From DATAEU01 sp046735355 (GTDB lineage Bacteria; Actinomycetota; UBA4738; HRBIN12), in assembly GCA_046735355.1 (NCBI GenBank), contig JBKPTC010000133.1, forward strand, positions 1 through 13,892: 13,892 nt of DNA, in the 5' to 3' direction. Positions 7,119 through 13,659 of this stretch are shown piece after piece. Each line of letters opens with the position of its first letter. The stretch's first letter is position 1. A program made the position numbers and the translations under genes. The notes beneath the pieces are model-generated. The model saw nothing but the letters and a program-made list of their open reading frames with translations. It searched no databases and was not told where the DNA came from.

Positions 7119-7613
7119 ATGCCGACGCGGGTGCTCGTGACCTCCGACACGCACGTTCCGGACTTCGCGCGATCCCTGCCGACACCGCTGCTCCGCGCCG
7201 CCGCGCGTGCGGACCTCATCCTGCATGCGGGCGACGTGACGGCCGCCGAGACCGTCCGCGTGCTCTGCGACGCCGCCCCGCTCCGGGTCGCACTCGGCAA
7301 CAACGACCGCGCAGACGTCGTCGCGGCCGGCGCGGAGCCGGAAGTTCGACTCGCGATCGAAGGCGTCCGCGTCGCGATGGTGCACGACGCGGGACCGCGG
7401 GCCGCGCGCGAGCGACGGCTGATCCGCCGCTTCCCCGACGCCGAGCTGCTCGTGTTCGGCCACTCGCACATCCCGCTCGTCACCGAGGTCGACGGCCGGA
7501 CGTTCGTGAATCCCGGAAGCCCCACCTGGAAGCGCCGGCAACCGCTCCCCACGTACGCCCTGCTCACGGTGGACGGCGATCGCGTGCGCACCCGGATCGT
7601 CGACCTCCGGTAG
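7119..7613 (+). CDS. YfcE/MJ0936-type metallophosphoesterase
   Basis: A 164-residue calcineurin-like phosphoesterase with the complete metal-binding set: Asp10 and His12 (SDTH), Asp39 (HAGD), Asn62 in GNND, His89 (VHDAG), and His115 with His117 (GHSHIP). The C-terminal FVNPGSPTWKR is also typical. The family binds two metal ions, usually Mn, and hydrolyses phosphodiesters in vitro, with bis-p-nitrophenyl phosphate and sometimes 2',3'-cAMP as substrates; physiological substrates are mostly unknown. It has no signal peptide and should be cytoplasmic. Length is normal for the small YfcE group. ATG 7119 is supported by the motif starting at residue 9 and by the promoter-like hexamer upstream. It stands apart from both neighbours with its own upstream region. 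Confidence 0.95.
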   Translation: MPTRVLVTSDTHVPDFARSLPTPLLRAAARADLILHAGDVTAAETVRVLCDAAPLRVALGNNDRADVVAAGAEPEVRLAIEGVRVAMVHDAGPRAARERRLIRRFPDAELLVFGHSHIPLVTEVDGRTFVNPGSPTWKRRQPLPTYALLTVDGDRVRTRIVDLR

Positions 7614-7637
7614 GCGGTGCGGCGCAGTCGAAACGGG

Positions 7638-7643
7638 TATCAC
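7638..7643 (+). promoter_or_regulatory. Candidate -10 hexamer TATCAC upstream of the membrane protein gene
   Basis: TATCAC within GGGTATCAC lies 12 nt before a GTG at 7650, the likely transcription start. The mRNA would then have a leader of about 35 nt with a hairpin and a good Shine-Dalgarno before ATG 7685. Confidence 0.35.
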
Positions 7644-7651
7644 GGGCGGGT

Positions 7652-7669
7652 GGCCCCCGTTCGGGGGCC
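7652..7669 (+). other. GC-rich hairpin in the 5' leader of the membrane protein gene
   Basis: GGCCCCC (7652-7658) and GGGGGCC (7663-7669) are perfectly complementary around a GTTC loop. The hairpin ends just before GGAGAGGAG (7671-7679), the Shine-Dalgarno for ATG 7685. No T tract follows, so it is a poor terminator for the phosphodiesterase and more likely affects translation or mRNA stability. Confidence 0.5.
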
Positions 7670-7684
7670 GGGAGAGGAGCCGGC

Positions 7685-8422
7685 ATGGCGACCGTTCGAC
7701 GCACGGTTCCCGAGCAGGATCCGCCCTCGCAGCGGGCCGCACGGGAGGAGACGGCCGAGCGCATGGAGCGGATGACGAGGATCACGCTCCGACCGATGGC
7801 GAGCCCGCTGGCGATCGGGTTCGGTGGCCTCGTCGCCGCGACGTTCGTGGTGGCGGGCCTGAACCTCGGCTGGGTTCCGGTCACCGAGGGAACGAAGGTG
7901 GCCCTCGTGCTCATCGCCTTCGTGTTCCCGCTGCAGCTGCTGGCCTCGATCCTCGGCTTCCTCGAGCGCGACGGCGTGGCCGGAACCGGGATGGCGGTCC
8001 TGGCGGGGACGTGGCTCACGGTCGGCCTGGTGCTCTTCACGTCCAAGCCGGGATCGACGAGCGATGCCCTCGGGCTGTTCCTCCTCGTGAGCGGCGCCTT
8101 GATGTTGATCCCCGCGATCGCCGCGCTCGCCACGAAGCTCGTTCCCGCGCTGGTGCTGATCGGCGCCTCGACGCGCTTCTTCGTGACCGGCGTCTACCAG
8201 CTGACCGGCTCGAGCCGGTGGGAGACGGTCGCCGGCGTCGTCGGGCTCGTGCTCGCCGCCGTCGCGCTGTACGCGGCCTACGCCTCGGGGCTCGAGGACA
8301 CGATGAAGCGCACCGTCCTGCCAATGGGCCGTCGCGGCCGCGGCGAGAAGGCCGTCGAGGGCTCGCTCTTCGAGCAGCTCGAGACGATCCGCAAGGAGCC
8401 CGGCGTCCGCCAGCAGCTGTAG
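7685..8422 (+). CDS. Six-TM membrane protein, GPR1/FUN34/YaaH (acetate transporter SatP) like
   Basis: A 245-residue integral membrane protein. A charged N-terminus of about 38 residues precedes SPLAIGFGGLVAATFVVAGL, which resembles the family's NPxxLGxxxL opening. Six hydrophobic segments lie at about 40-62, 71-92, 98-118, 127-148, 151-170 and 180-200. LQLLASILGFLERDGVAG is like the QxxxGxxEFxxGN region between TM2 and TM3 of SatP, and TWLTVGLVLF resembles the family's TM3. The C-terminal tail of about 45 residues is charged and cytoplasmic. Family members import acetate or succinate with protons, or export ammonium in yeast. ATG 7685 has a strong Shine-Dalgarno (GGAGAGGAG). The family assignment is moderate because key motifs are diverged; the membrane topology is clear. 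Confidence 0.72.
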   Translation: MATVRRTVPEQDPPSQRAAREETAERMERMTRITLRPMASPLAIGFGGLVAATFVVAGLNLGWVPVTEGTKVALVLIAFVFPLQLLASILGFLERDGVAGTGMAVLAGTWLTVGLVLFTSKPGSTSDALGLFLLVSGALMLIPAIAALATKLVPALVLIGASTRFFVTGVYQLTGSSRWETVAGVVGLVLAAVALYAAYASGLEDTMKRTVLPMGRRGRGEKAVEGSLFEQLETIRKEPGVRQQL

Positions 8423-8430
8423 CGCGAAAG

Positions 8431-8450
8431 CCGCGTCCGACGGAACGCGG
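8431..8450. terminator. Possible hairpin between convergent genes
   Basis: CCGCGT (8431-8436) and ACGCGG (8445-8450) pair around CCGACGGA in the 51-nt gap between the membrane protein gene and the convergent helical protein gene. No T tract is present on either strand, so a terminator role is weakly supported. Confidence 0.25.
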
Positions 8451-8473
8451 GGATCGACGATCGATGCGGCGGC

Positions 8474-8965
8474 TCAGCCCGACGTCAGCGCCTGCGCGGA
8501 TGTCGTCTTGAGCATCGTCGTGAGCCACTTCACGACGCGCTCGGCCTCGTGGTAGCCGAGGTCCGTGAGCGCGCGCAGGTCCTTGTCCCGACGCGCCTTC
8601 GCCGCCTGCCCGACGATCGTCCAGCCGATCAGGTCCTCCTGCGCCTCGAGATACAGGTGGCGCAGATCCCAGATCAGCAGCAGTCCGCTCTTCGGGCTCT
8701 TGCCGGCGACGTCCGCCATCCGTCGTCGCACGCGGGCGACCGCATCGCTCCACGCGCCCCCCTCGCTCGGGCCCTGGACGTCGCGCCCGTAGCGCTCCGC
8801 GTTCGAGGCCAGTGCGACGCCGAGCGGGATCAGACGCTCGGCGAGCGCGTGCGTCATGTGGAAGACGTCGGCGTCCGGACGGTGGCGGTCGCCGACCGCG
8901 CGCAGGTCCTCGATCAGCTCGCCGTGGACCTCGGCCAGGTGCTCGAGCGCCCTCGGAAGCTCCAT
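8474..8965 (-). CDS. Uncharacterised His/Glu-rich helical protein, last gene of the molybdoenzyme operon
   Basis: I do not recognise this 163-residue protein. It appears all-helical, with four long amphipathic stretches at about 3-24, 33-59, 94-122 and 129-156. His and acidic residues recur within them: Glu8, His9, Glu12, His14 and Glu16 in helix 1; His36, His39 and Glu43 in helix 2; His103, Glu107 and Glu110 in helix 3; His139, Glu140 and Glu142 in helix 4. That would suit a four-helix bundle with a metal site, or simply a soluble partner. It has no Cys, signal peptide or membrane segment. ATG 8965 begins 1 nt after the oxidoreductase TGA, so the two are translationally coupled. A role as accessory, chaperone or redox partner of that enzyme is inferred only from context. 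Confidence 0.8.
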   Translation of the reverse strand: MELPRALEHLAEVHGELIEDLRAVGDRHRPDADVFHMTHALAERLIPLGVALASNAERYGRDVQGPSEGGAWSDAVARVRRRMADVAGKSPKSGLLLIWDLRHLYLEAQEDLIGWTIVGQAAKARRDKDLRALTDLGYHEAERVVKWLTTMLKTTSAQALTSG

Positions 8966-8966
8966 C

Positions 8967-11318
8967 TCAGCCCACCTCCGCCGAACGGACCTTGGTGACG
9001 CTGACGGCCGCGTTCTTGAACTCGGGTTGCTTGGACACCGGGTCCCAGATCGTCATGGTGAGCTCGTTGGCGGCGCGCAGATCGCCGTCGGGGATCGCGT
9101 CGTCGTCGACGTCCCAGTAGCCGTAATGGAACGGCGCGAACACGACGCCCGGCCGTCCGTCGGTCAGGCGGACGGGCGCGGTGATCGCGCCCCGCTCGGA
9201 CTCGACCCGGACGACGTCGCCGTCGGCGAGGCCGAGACCCTCGGCGTCGGACTTCGAGACCTCGACCCACATCGTCGGCTCGGCGTCGTGGAGCTCGCGG
9301 GCCCGCGCCGTCTTGGTCCGCGTGTGGAAGTGGTAAACGTTCCGCCCGGTCGTGTACTGAAACGGCCGCTTGTCGCTCGGCATCTCGCGCGCCGGCAGGA
9401 ACTCCGCCCCCTTCAGGAACGCGCGCCCGGCCGGGTTCATCGCCTTGTACTCGACGTCGGTCTTGGTGGCGCCGGTCAGCAGGTCGTGACCGTACTCCTC
9501 GCAGTAGTCCGGGTCGGTCGGGAACACGAGGTCGGTGTAGAGCCGTTCGGTCCCCTCGGGGTGGTCGTCGTCGCACGGCCACTGGATGCCGTTGCGCTCG
9601 CGCAGCTTGGCGTACGACAGACCCGAGTAATCGCACGGCCTCCCCTTCGAGACCCGCTTCCACGCCTTGAACGCGCCCTCCGGGTCGGCGAACGGGATGA
9701 GCGGGTTCCCGTCCTTGTCGCGGAAGTCCATCCGCTTCGCGAAGTCGAGGAAGATGTCGAGATCCGGCCTCGCCTGTCCGGGCGGCTCGATCGCCTTCTC
9801 CGACAGATGCACCGTCCGATCCGTGTTGGTGAACGTTCCGGTCTTCTCGCCCCAGATCGCGCCCGGCAGGACGACGTCGGCCAGCGCCGCCGTCTCCGTG
9901 TAGAAGGCGTCCTGGACGACCACGAACACGCGCTGCTGCGACAGGATCCGCCGGATCCTTCCGAGGTCGGGCAGCGAGACGGCCGGGTTGGTGCCGATGA
10001 TCCACAGGAACTTGATCGAGCCCTCCTCGGCGTACCGGAAGATCTGCATCGCGTGCGTCGACGGCTGCCAGTGCGGGATCTGGTCCGGGTCGACGTTCCA
10101 CATCCGCGCGAGGTCCTCGACGTGCGCCTCGTTCTCCCAGTTCCGGAAGCCCGTCAGGTCGCCGTCGCAACCGGTCTCGCGCGTGTTCTGCGACGTCGGC
10201 TGTCCGTTCATCTGCAGGATCCCGGCGCCCCGACGGCCGATCATGCCGCGGAGCAGGTTGATGTTGTTGACCTGGATCGCGGCGGCGGTCGCCTGGTGCG
10301 ACTGATAGACGCCCTGCAGCGCCGTGGACAGCAGCGCCCGCGCCTGCCCCAGGACGCGGGCCGCGGCGCGGATGTCCTCGGCGTCGATGCCGCAGATGCC
10401 GGCGGCGTGCTCGGGCGTGTACGGCTTGACCGTCGCCTCGAGCTCCTCGAACCCGACGGTGTTGGCGCCGACGAACGCGCGATCGACCGCGTCGGTCGTG
10501 ATGAGCTCGCGGATGATCGCGTTCAGCAGCGCGACGTTCGTGCCGGTCTTCGGCGCGAGGTGAACGTCGGCACGGGCGGCCGGAACCGTCTTGCGCGGAT
10601 CGATCACGACGAGCTTGGGAGGGTTCGGCCCCTCGAGGCGGTCGAGCATCCGCGCCCACAACACGGTCTGCGTCTCGGCGACGTTGTGACCGATCAGGAG
10701 GAGCGTGTCGCAGTGGTCGACGTCCTCGTACGAGCCCGGCTGCCCGTCGCAGCCGAACGACTCCTTGAGCGCGAAGTCCGCCGTCGCGGTGCACAGCCGC
10801 GTGTTGCCGTCGCAGTGCGGCGTGCCGATCCCCGCCTTCACGATCATCGCGAGGGCGTAGTAGTCCTCGAGGAACAACTGCCCGGTGTTGTAGAAACCGA
10901 TCGAGCCGGGTCCGCCCTCCGCGAGCAGCTGACGGACGCGCTCGACCACGGTGGTCATCGCGCGGTCCCAGTCCGTCTCCTTGAGCTCGCCGTCCTCGCG
11001 GATCAGCGGCCGGGTTAGCCGGTCGCGGACGTTGTTGGCCTGCCAGCCGTACAGGCCCTTCGGCCCGAGCCGGCCGTGGTTCGTGCGGTCCTCGGCTCGG
11101 CCGCGGACGCCCACGATCTCGTTGCCCTTGACGGCGACGTCCATGCCGCAGCCGTTCGAACACAGCACGCAGGCCGAGGCGACCCATCGGTCCACCTCGG
11201 CCTCGGGAACGTGGAGCTCGACGTCGACGCGCTCGGGCCACGTTTGCCCCGCGCCGAACGGCGTGCCCGCACCCCACGGATCCTGGATCCGGGGTCCGCC
11301 CGTCTTCGGGATCCGCAC
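8967..11318 (-). CDS. Molybdopterin oxidoreductase, NasA/nitrate-reductase-like, with altered Fe-S site
   Basis: A 783-residue DMSO-reductase-family enzyme binding the bis-MGD molybdenum cofactor. The N-terminal Fe-S site is Cys50-x2-Cys53-x3-Cys57, but the expected fourth Cys is Gly85 in NHGRLGPKG. Cys176 in NTRLCTATA is the likely Mo ligand, as in NasA and NapA; it lacks the His that follows (Se)Cys in formate dehydrogenases, so formate dehydrogenase is less likely. IGHNVAETQ and VIDPRKT contribute to cofactor binding, and the C-terminal MopB-binding barrel spans about 660-775 (VEVSKSDAEGLGLADGDVV). There is no Tat signal, so it is cytoplasmic, and no C-terminal [2Fe-2S] domain. GTG 11318 has AGGAGG 6 nt upstream, overlapping the hemerythrin stop codon. 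Nitrate reduction is plausible but unproven; the electron donor is not encoded here. Confidence 0.93.
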   Translation of the reverse strand: MRIPKTGGPRIQDPWGAGTPFGAGQTWPERVDVELHVPEAEVDRWVASACVLCSNGCGMDVAVKGNEIVGVRGRAEDRTNHGRLGPKGLYGWQANNVRDRLTRPLIREDGELKETDWDRAMTTVVERVRQLLAEGGPGSIGFYNTGQLFLEDYYALAMIVKAGIGTPHCDGNTRLCTATADFALKESFGCDGQPGSYEDVDHCDTLLLIGHNVAETQTVLWARMLDRLEGPNPPKLVVIDPRKTVPAARADVHLAPKTGTNVALLNAIIRELITTDAVDRAFVGANTVGFEELEATVKPYTPEHAAGICGIDAEDIRAAARVLGQARALLSTALQGVYQSHQATAAAIQVNNINLLRGMIGRRGAGILQMNGQPTSQNTRETGCDGDLTGFRNWENEAHVEDLARMWNVDPDQIPHWQPSTHAMQIFRYAEEGSIKFLWIIGTNPAVSLPDLGRIRRILSQQRVFVVVQDAFYTETAALADVVLPGAIWGEKTGTFTNTDRTVHLSEKAIEPPGQARPDLDIFLDFAKRMDFRDKDGNPLIPFADPEGAFKAWKRVSKGRPCDYSGLSYAKLRERNGIQWPCDDDHPEGTERLYTDLVFPTDPDYCEEYGHDLLTGATKTDVEYKAMNPAGRAFLKGAEFLPAREMPSDKRPFQYTTGRNVYHFHTRTKTARARELHDAEPTMWVEVSKSDAEGLGLADGDVVRVESERGAITAPVRLTDGRPGVVFAPFHYGYWDVDDDAIPDGDLRAANELTMTIWDPVSKQPEFKNAAVSVTKVRSAEVG

Positions 11319-11328
11319 GATGCGCCTC

Positions 11329-11775
11329 CTATGCCGCCTGCTGCAGCTCCTTCTTCCGGGCTTCCATCTGCTCGCCCAGCCGCTCGAGGGTCTCCTTGTC
11401 GAAGACGTCGCGCGCCTGCTTGAACATCTCGCCCTCTTCCTCCTCGATGTGGTGCTCGAGGTTCTCCTTCATCACGCTGAACTTGGCCTTCCAGGTCTCG
11501 GCGTCGAACGGTGTCACGTCGAGCTCGCTCATCACCATGTCGACGACGTTGTGCTCTTCGTAGGCCTCGAGCACGATCTCCTTGGCCTCGGCGTGCTGCT
11601 TCAGCGCCGGATAGAAGATCTCCTCCTCGATCGCCTCGTGAACGACCAGGTCGGCCTTGAGCTTGCCGTAGACGTCCTGCCGGGTCTTGACCGCGCGCTC
11701 GGTGGTGCCGTCGAGCTCCTCGAGCATCTTCTTGGCCTTGTCGTGGTCGTCCTTGAGCAGTTTGATCGCGTCCAC
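11329..11775 (-). CDS. Hemerythrin (HHE cation-binding domain) protein
   Basis: A 148-residue four-helix di-iron protein. Helix 1 has LLKDDH (His11); His46 and Glu50 lie in VHEAIEEEIFYPAL; His75 lies in YEEHNVVD; His108/His109 with Glu112/Glu113 lie in LEHHIEEEEGEMF. These are the ligands expected for an oxygen-, NO- or iron-binding hemerythrin. The helix after the last ligand is highly charged (MEARKKELQQAA). GTG 11775 is chosen because VDAIKLLKDDH is the usual family start and GGGGAG lies about 8 nt upstream; an open upstream extension lacks domain character. It is first in the operon, and its stop codon overlaps the Shine-Dalgarno of the oxidoreductase. A role in O2 or NO sensing or protection for the molybdoenzyme is inferred. 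Confidence 0.94.
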   Translation of the reverse strand: MDAIKLLKDDHDKAKKMLEELDGTTERAVKTRQDVYGKLKADLVVHEAIEEEIFYPALKQHAEAKEIVLEAYEEHNVVDMVMSELDVTPFDAETWKAKFSVMKENLEHHIEEEEGEMFKQARDVFDKETLERLGEQMEARKKELQQAA

Positions 11776-11879
11776 GATGCACTCTCCCCTGTCGGTAGGT
11801 CTGTCGTGAGGCTGCGGCGCATCGGTTCCCGGAGCGCGCGCGCGGTAAACGAGGGTGCGCGACGGGTTCGAAAGAAGGA

Positions 11880-11921
11880 GCAGGCGGGTGGTGAGGACGA
11901 GGCCTCGAGCCACCCGCCTGC
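11880..11921 (-). terminator. Strong hairpin terminator-like structure after the lipoprotein gene
   Basis: A perfect 12-bp inverted repeat, GCAGGCGGGTGG (11880-11891) and CCACCCGCCTGC (11910-11921), encloses an 18-nt loop that itself contains the palindrome CGAGGCCTCG. On the minus strand it is followed by a pyrimidine-rich TCCTTCTTTC run. This fits an intrinsic terminator for the lipoprotein transcript, insulating the hemerythrin operon. The rest of 11776-11879 is the operon's upstream region; a minus-strand GGGAAC and a TACCGA are visible but no convincing promoter. Confidence 0.65.
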
Positions 11922-12029
11922 GATGCCAGGTTGCCCGTTCTTCCGACGGGAAGGGAGGGCATGCAGAGCATGGACCGCGCTCGGCGCGGCGCGGCAGTCG
12001 GACGTCGGTCCTACATCACGGTCTGCGCA

Positions 12030-12791
12030 TCACGCGCGTTCGACGAGGAGGTTGTCCCACCGCGAACCTCCGTCGTCCTCGTCATCGAAGATCTTGATCC
12101 GCAGCCCCTGCGCCGTCCCGTCGCCGTAGGCCTCGATCTGCTCGGGCGTCAGCGGCGTCTCGATCATTGTCGGGTCGATGTCGCCGCCGGACACGCGGCA
12201 CACGACGGGGTCGTCGAACGACGACGGAACCGTGAGCTCGACGTGATACGTCCGGCCGTTCTCGAGCCCCATGTCTTCGGCCGACGCCAGGAGCGACGTC
12301 GTACGGTCGGCGAGCTCGTCCCCGAGCGCGACGAGGCCGTCGGGATGGCCCCGCGAGACCTCGATCTTGCAGTCGAGGAAGTTCTCGGCGTCGACGAACA
12401 GCGCGACGAGGCCGACGTTCGCGCGCTGCGGTGTCGGCGACGTCGTGATGTCGGCCGAGACGCGGACCCCCGAGGACATGCCGGTGTCGAGCGTCGCCAC
12501 GAAGATCTGGAGGTTCGGGTTCGCCGGCACGAGCGCGGCCCGGCCCTCGTCGCTGCGCAAGTCGGGCCCGTCGCACGCCAGGCAGTTGATCGTCCAGGTG
12601 TCCCAGTCCTGGCCGGAGGCAGCCGCGTCGACGTCGCCCGCCGGGCCGTCGAAGTCGTCCCACGCGACGCAGTCGCGCTGGCCGGCCGGGCAGTCCGCAG
12701 CGTCAGCCGCGGACGAGCCGCTCCGGCAGCCGCCCGCGAGGAGCGCGAGGGCAAGGACGAACGCGGCGACGCGTGAGGCTCGAGCGGGCAT
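12030..12791 (-). CDS. Secreted lipoprotein, possible LamG/concanavalin-like fold
   Basis: A 253-residue protein with an N-terminal Arg, a hydrophobic stretch (AAFVLALALLAGGC) and a lipobox ending at Cys22, so it should be lipidated and held on the outer face of the cytoplasmic membrane. A short Ser/Ala linker precedes VAWDDFDG, then ISN-less beta-rich sequence with VSADITTSPTPQRANVGLVALF, DCKIEVSR, and a closing IFDDEDDGGSRWDNLLVERA. That order resembles LamG or concanavalin-A-like jelly-roll proteins, which often end with a DNxxV strand. Extra Cys (34, 41, 70, 73 and two later) suggest disulfides. ATG 12791 is preceded by CACAAT with its first base 13 nt upstream and no Shine-Dalgarno. The fold is a guess from pattern only; ligand unknown. 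Confidence 0.8.
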   Translation of the reverse strand: MPARASRVAAFVLALALLAGGCRSGSSAADAADCPAGQRDCVAWDDFDGPAGDVDAAASGQDWDTWTINCLACDGPDLRSDEGRAALVPANPNLQIFVATLDTGMSSGVRVSADITTSPTPQRANVGLVALFVDAENFLDCKIEVSRGHPDGLVALGDELADRTTSLLASAEDMGLENGRTYHVELTVPSSFDDPVVCRVSGGDIDPTMIETPLTPEQIEAYGDGTAQGLRIKIFDDEDDGGSRWDNLLVERA

Positions 12792-13023
12792 GGAACCGAT
12801 TGTGGCACCAGCCCGCCGTGCTCCGGTGTCGCCTCAGCCGGTCGAAGCCCGTCCACCCTCAGGCACGAACCCTCCGGACCACGCTCCGCATCACAGGGGT
12901 TCCCGTTGACGTGCGAGCAGAAGCGGCGGAAAGTGAGGGGTCCAGGACCATTCCTCGGCGCGGCCCTGATGCGTAGCGGCTCCCAGCCCTGCTCTCGCAG
13001 TGTCCCCGACGAAAGGGAACCCG
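12792..13023. other. Divergent intergenic region
   Basis: 232 nt without a convincing gene between the lipoprotein and the anti-sigma-type ATPase. Plus-strand candidates are TTGACG at 12907-12912, with a poor -10 (GAAAGT) 17 nt later, and TAGCGG at 12974-12979, which would start a leader of about 38 nt. AAAGGGAA just before ATG 13024 is a weak ribosome-binding site. No SigB-type GTTT-N14-GGGTA pair was found. Confidence 0.3.
12799..12804 (-). promoter_or_regulatory. Candidate -10 hexamer CACAAT, leaderless lipoprotein promoter
   Basis: On the minus strand TGCCACAAT precedes ATG 12791 with seven intervening bases. The TGn before the hexamer gives an extended -10 look. The first base is C instead of T. 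Confidence 0.35.
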
Positions 13024-13659
13024 ATGAGCATCCGCGAGCCGGATCGACGACGGTCGCACGACGACGTCGAGCTTCCTGTCACCGGCGATGGGATCTCCAT
13101 CGCAAGCGTGATGTCTCGAGCAGAGGCCGAGCCGCGCGGACGAACCGCACGACGACGGCCGGAACGCCGAGGCCCTCGACGCACCGGGCGACTCGCGATG
13201 AACGGTTTGTTTGTGGCCACCGCGGCGCGGGAAGTCCGTAGCGATGACCCGGGTATGTGGGAGGCGGCCCTGGAGACGCACGAGTTCCACCTGCCGCATT
13301 CAGTAACGGCATCAGCGACCGCCCGCCGAATCGTCGAGGAACAGTTGTCTCCGCTGCTGCCTGAGCGTCGCGCCGACGACCTGGTTCTGCTGGTGTCGGA
13401 GCTCGTAGCGAACGCCGTGCGTCACAGCGAGCCGCTGCCCGACGGAACGATCGGGCTCCAGTTCGAGCGAACGAGCGACAGCATCCGCGTCGCCGTGACC
13501 GATGGCGGCAACCACCTGGTTCCGGAGGGGCTTGCGTTCCATTCGCGATCGGACGGACATTACGGGCTCTACCTCGTGGACAAGTACGCCGACCGGTGGG
13601 GCTTCTCACTCGACGGCGTCAAGGGCGTGTGGTTCGTCATGGATCTGGCTCATGGCTGA
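13024..13659 (+). CDS. SpoIIAB/RsbW-like ATP-binding (HATPase) anti-sigma-type protein
   Basis: 211 residues from ATG 13024. The HATPase domain covers about residues 82-211: the N box has Glu126 and Asn130 (SELVANAVRHS), then VAVTDGG for G1 and GHYGLYLVDKYADRWG for G2. Such proteins bind a sigma factor or phosphorylate a Ser on a STAS partner, and the overlapping STAS gene downstream fits that pairing. Residues 1-58 are Arg-rich with much weaker G/C preference at third codon positions, so the true start may be ATG 13198 or ATG 13255; the latter would give 134 residues, the usual family length. ATG 13024 is kept because AAAGGGAA precedes it. The 3' end overlaps the STAS gene by 8 nt. No sigma factor is in the window. 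Confidence 0.82.
   Translation: MSIREPDRRRSHDDVELPVTGDGISIASVMSRAEAEPRGRTARRRPERRGPRRTGRLAMNGLFVATAAREVRSDDPGMWEAALETHEFHLPHSVTASATARRIVEEQLSPLLPERRADDLVLLVSELVANAVRHSEPLPDGTIGLQFERTSDSIRVAVTDGGNHLVPEGLAFHSRSDGHYGLYLVDKYADRWGFSLDGVKGVWFVMDLAHG

Noticed and set aside
8856..11277. Frames over 700 codons overlapping the molybdoenzyme on the plus strand and in another minus-strand frame
   Set aside because: Both are Arg-rich mirror products of high third-position GC. The NasA-like frame alone carries recognisable motifs.
8967..11318. Formate dehydrogenase as the identity of the molybdoenzyme
   Set aside because: The residue after the Mo-ligand Cys176 is Thr, not the conserved His of formate dehydrogenases, and the surrounding RLC-T-A motif is closer to NasA/NapA.
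13205..13256. A SigB-type promoter suggested by GTTT repeats and GGGTAT
   Set aside because: The GTTT elements lie far more than 14 nt from GGGTAT, and the sites fall inside the predicted ATPase frame.
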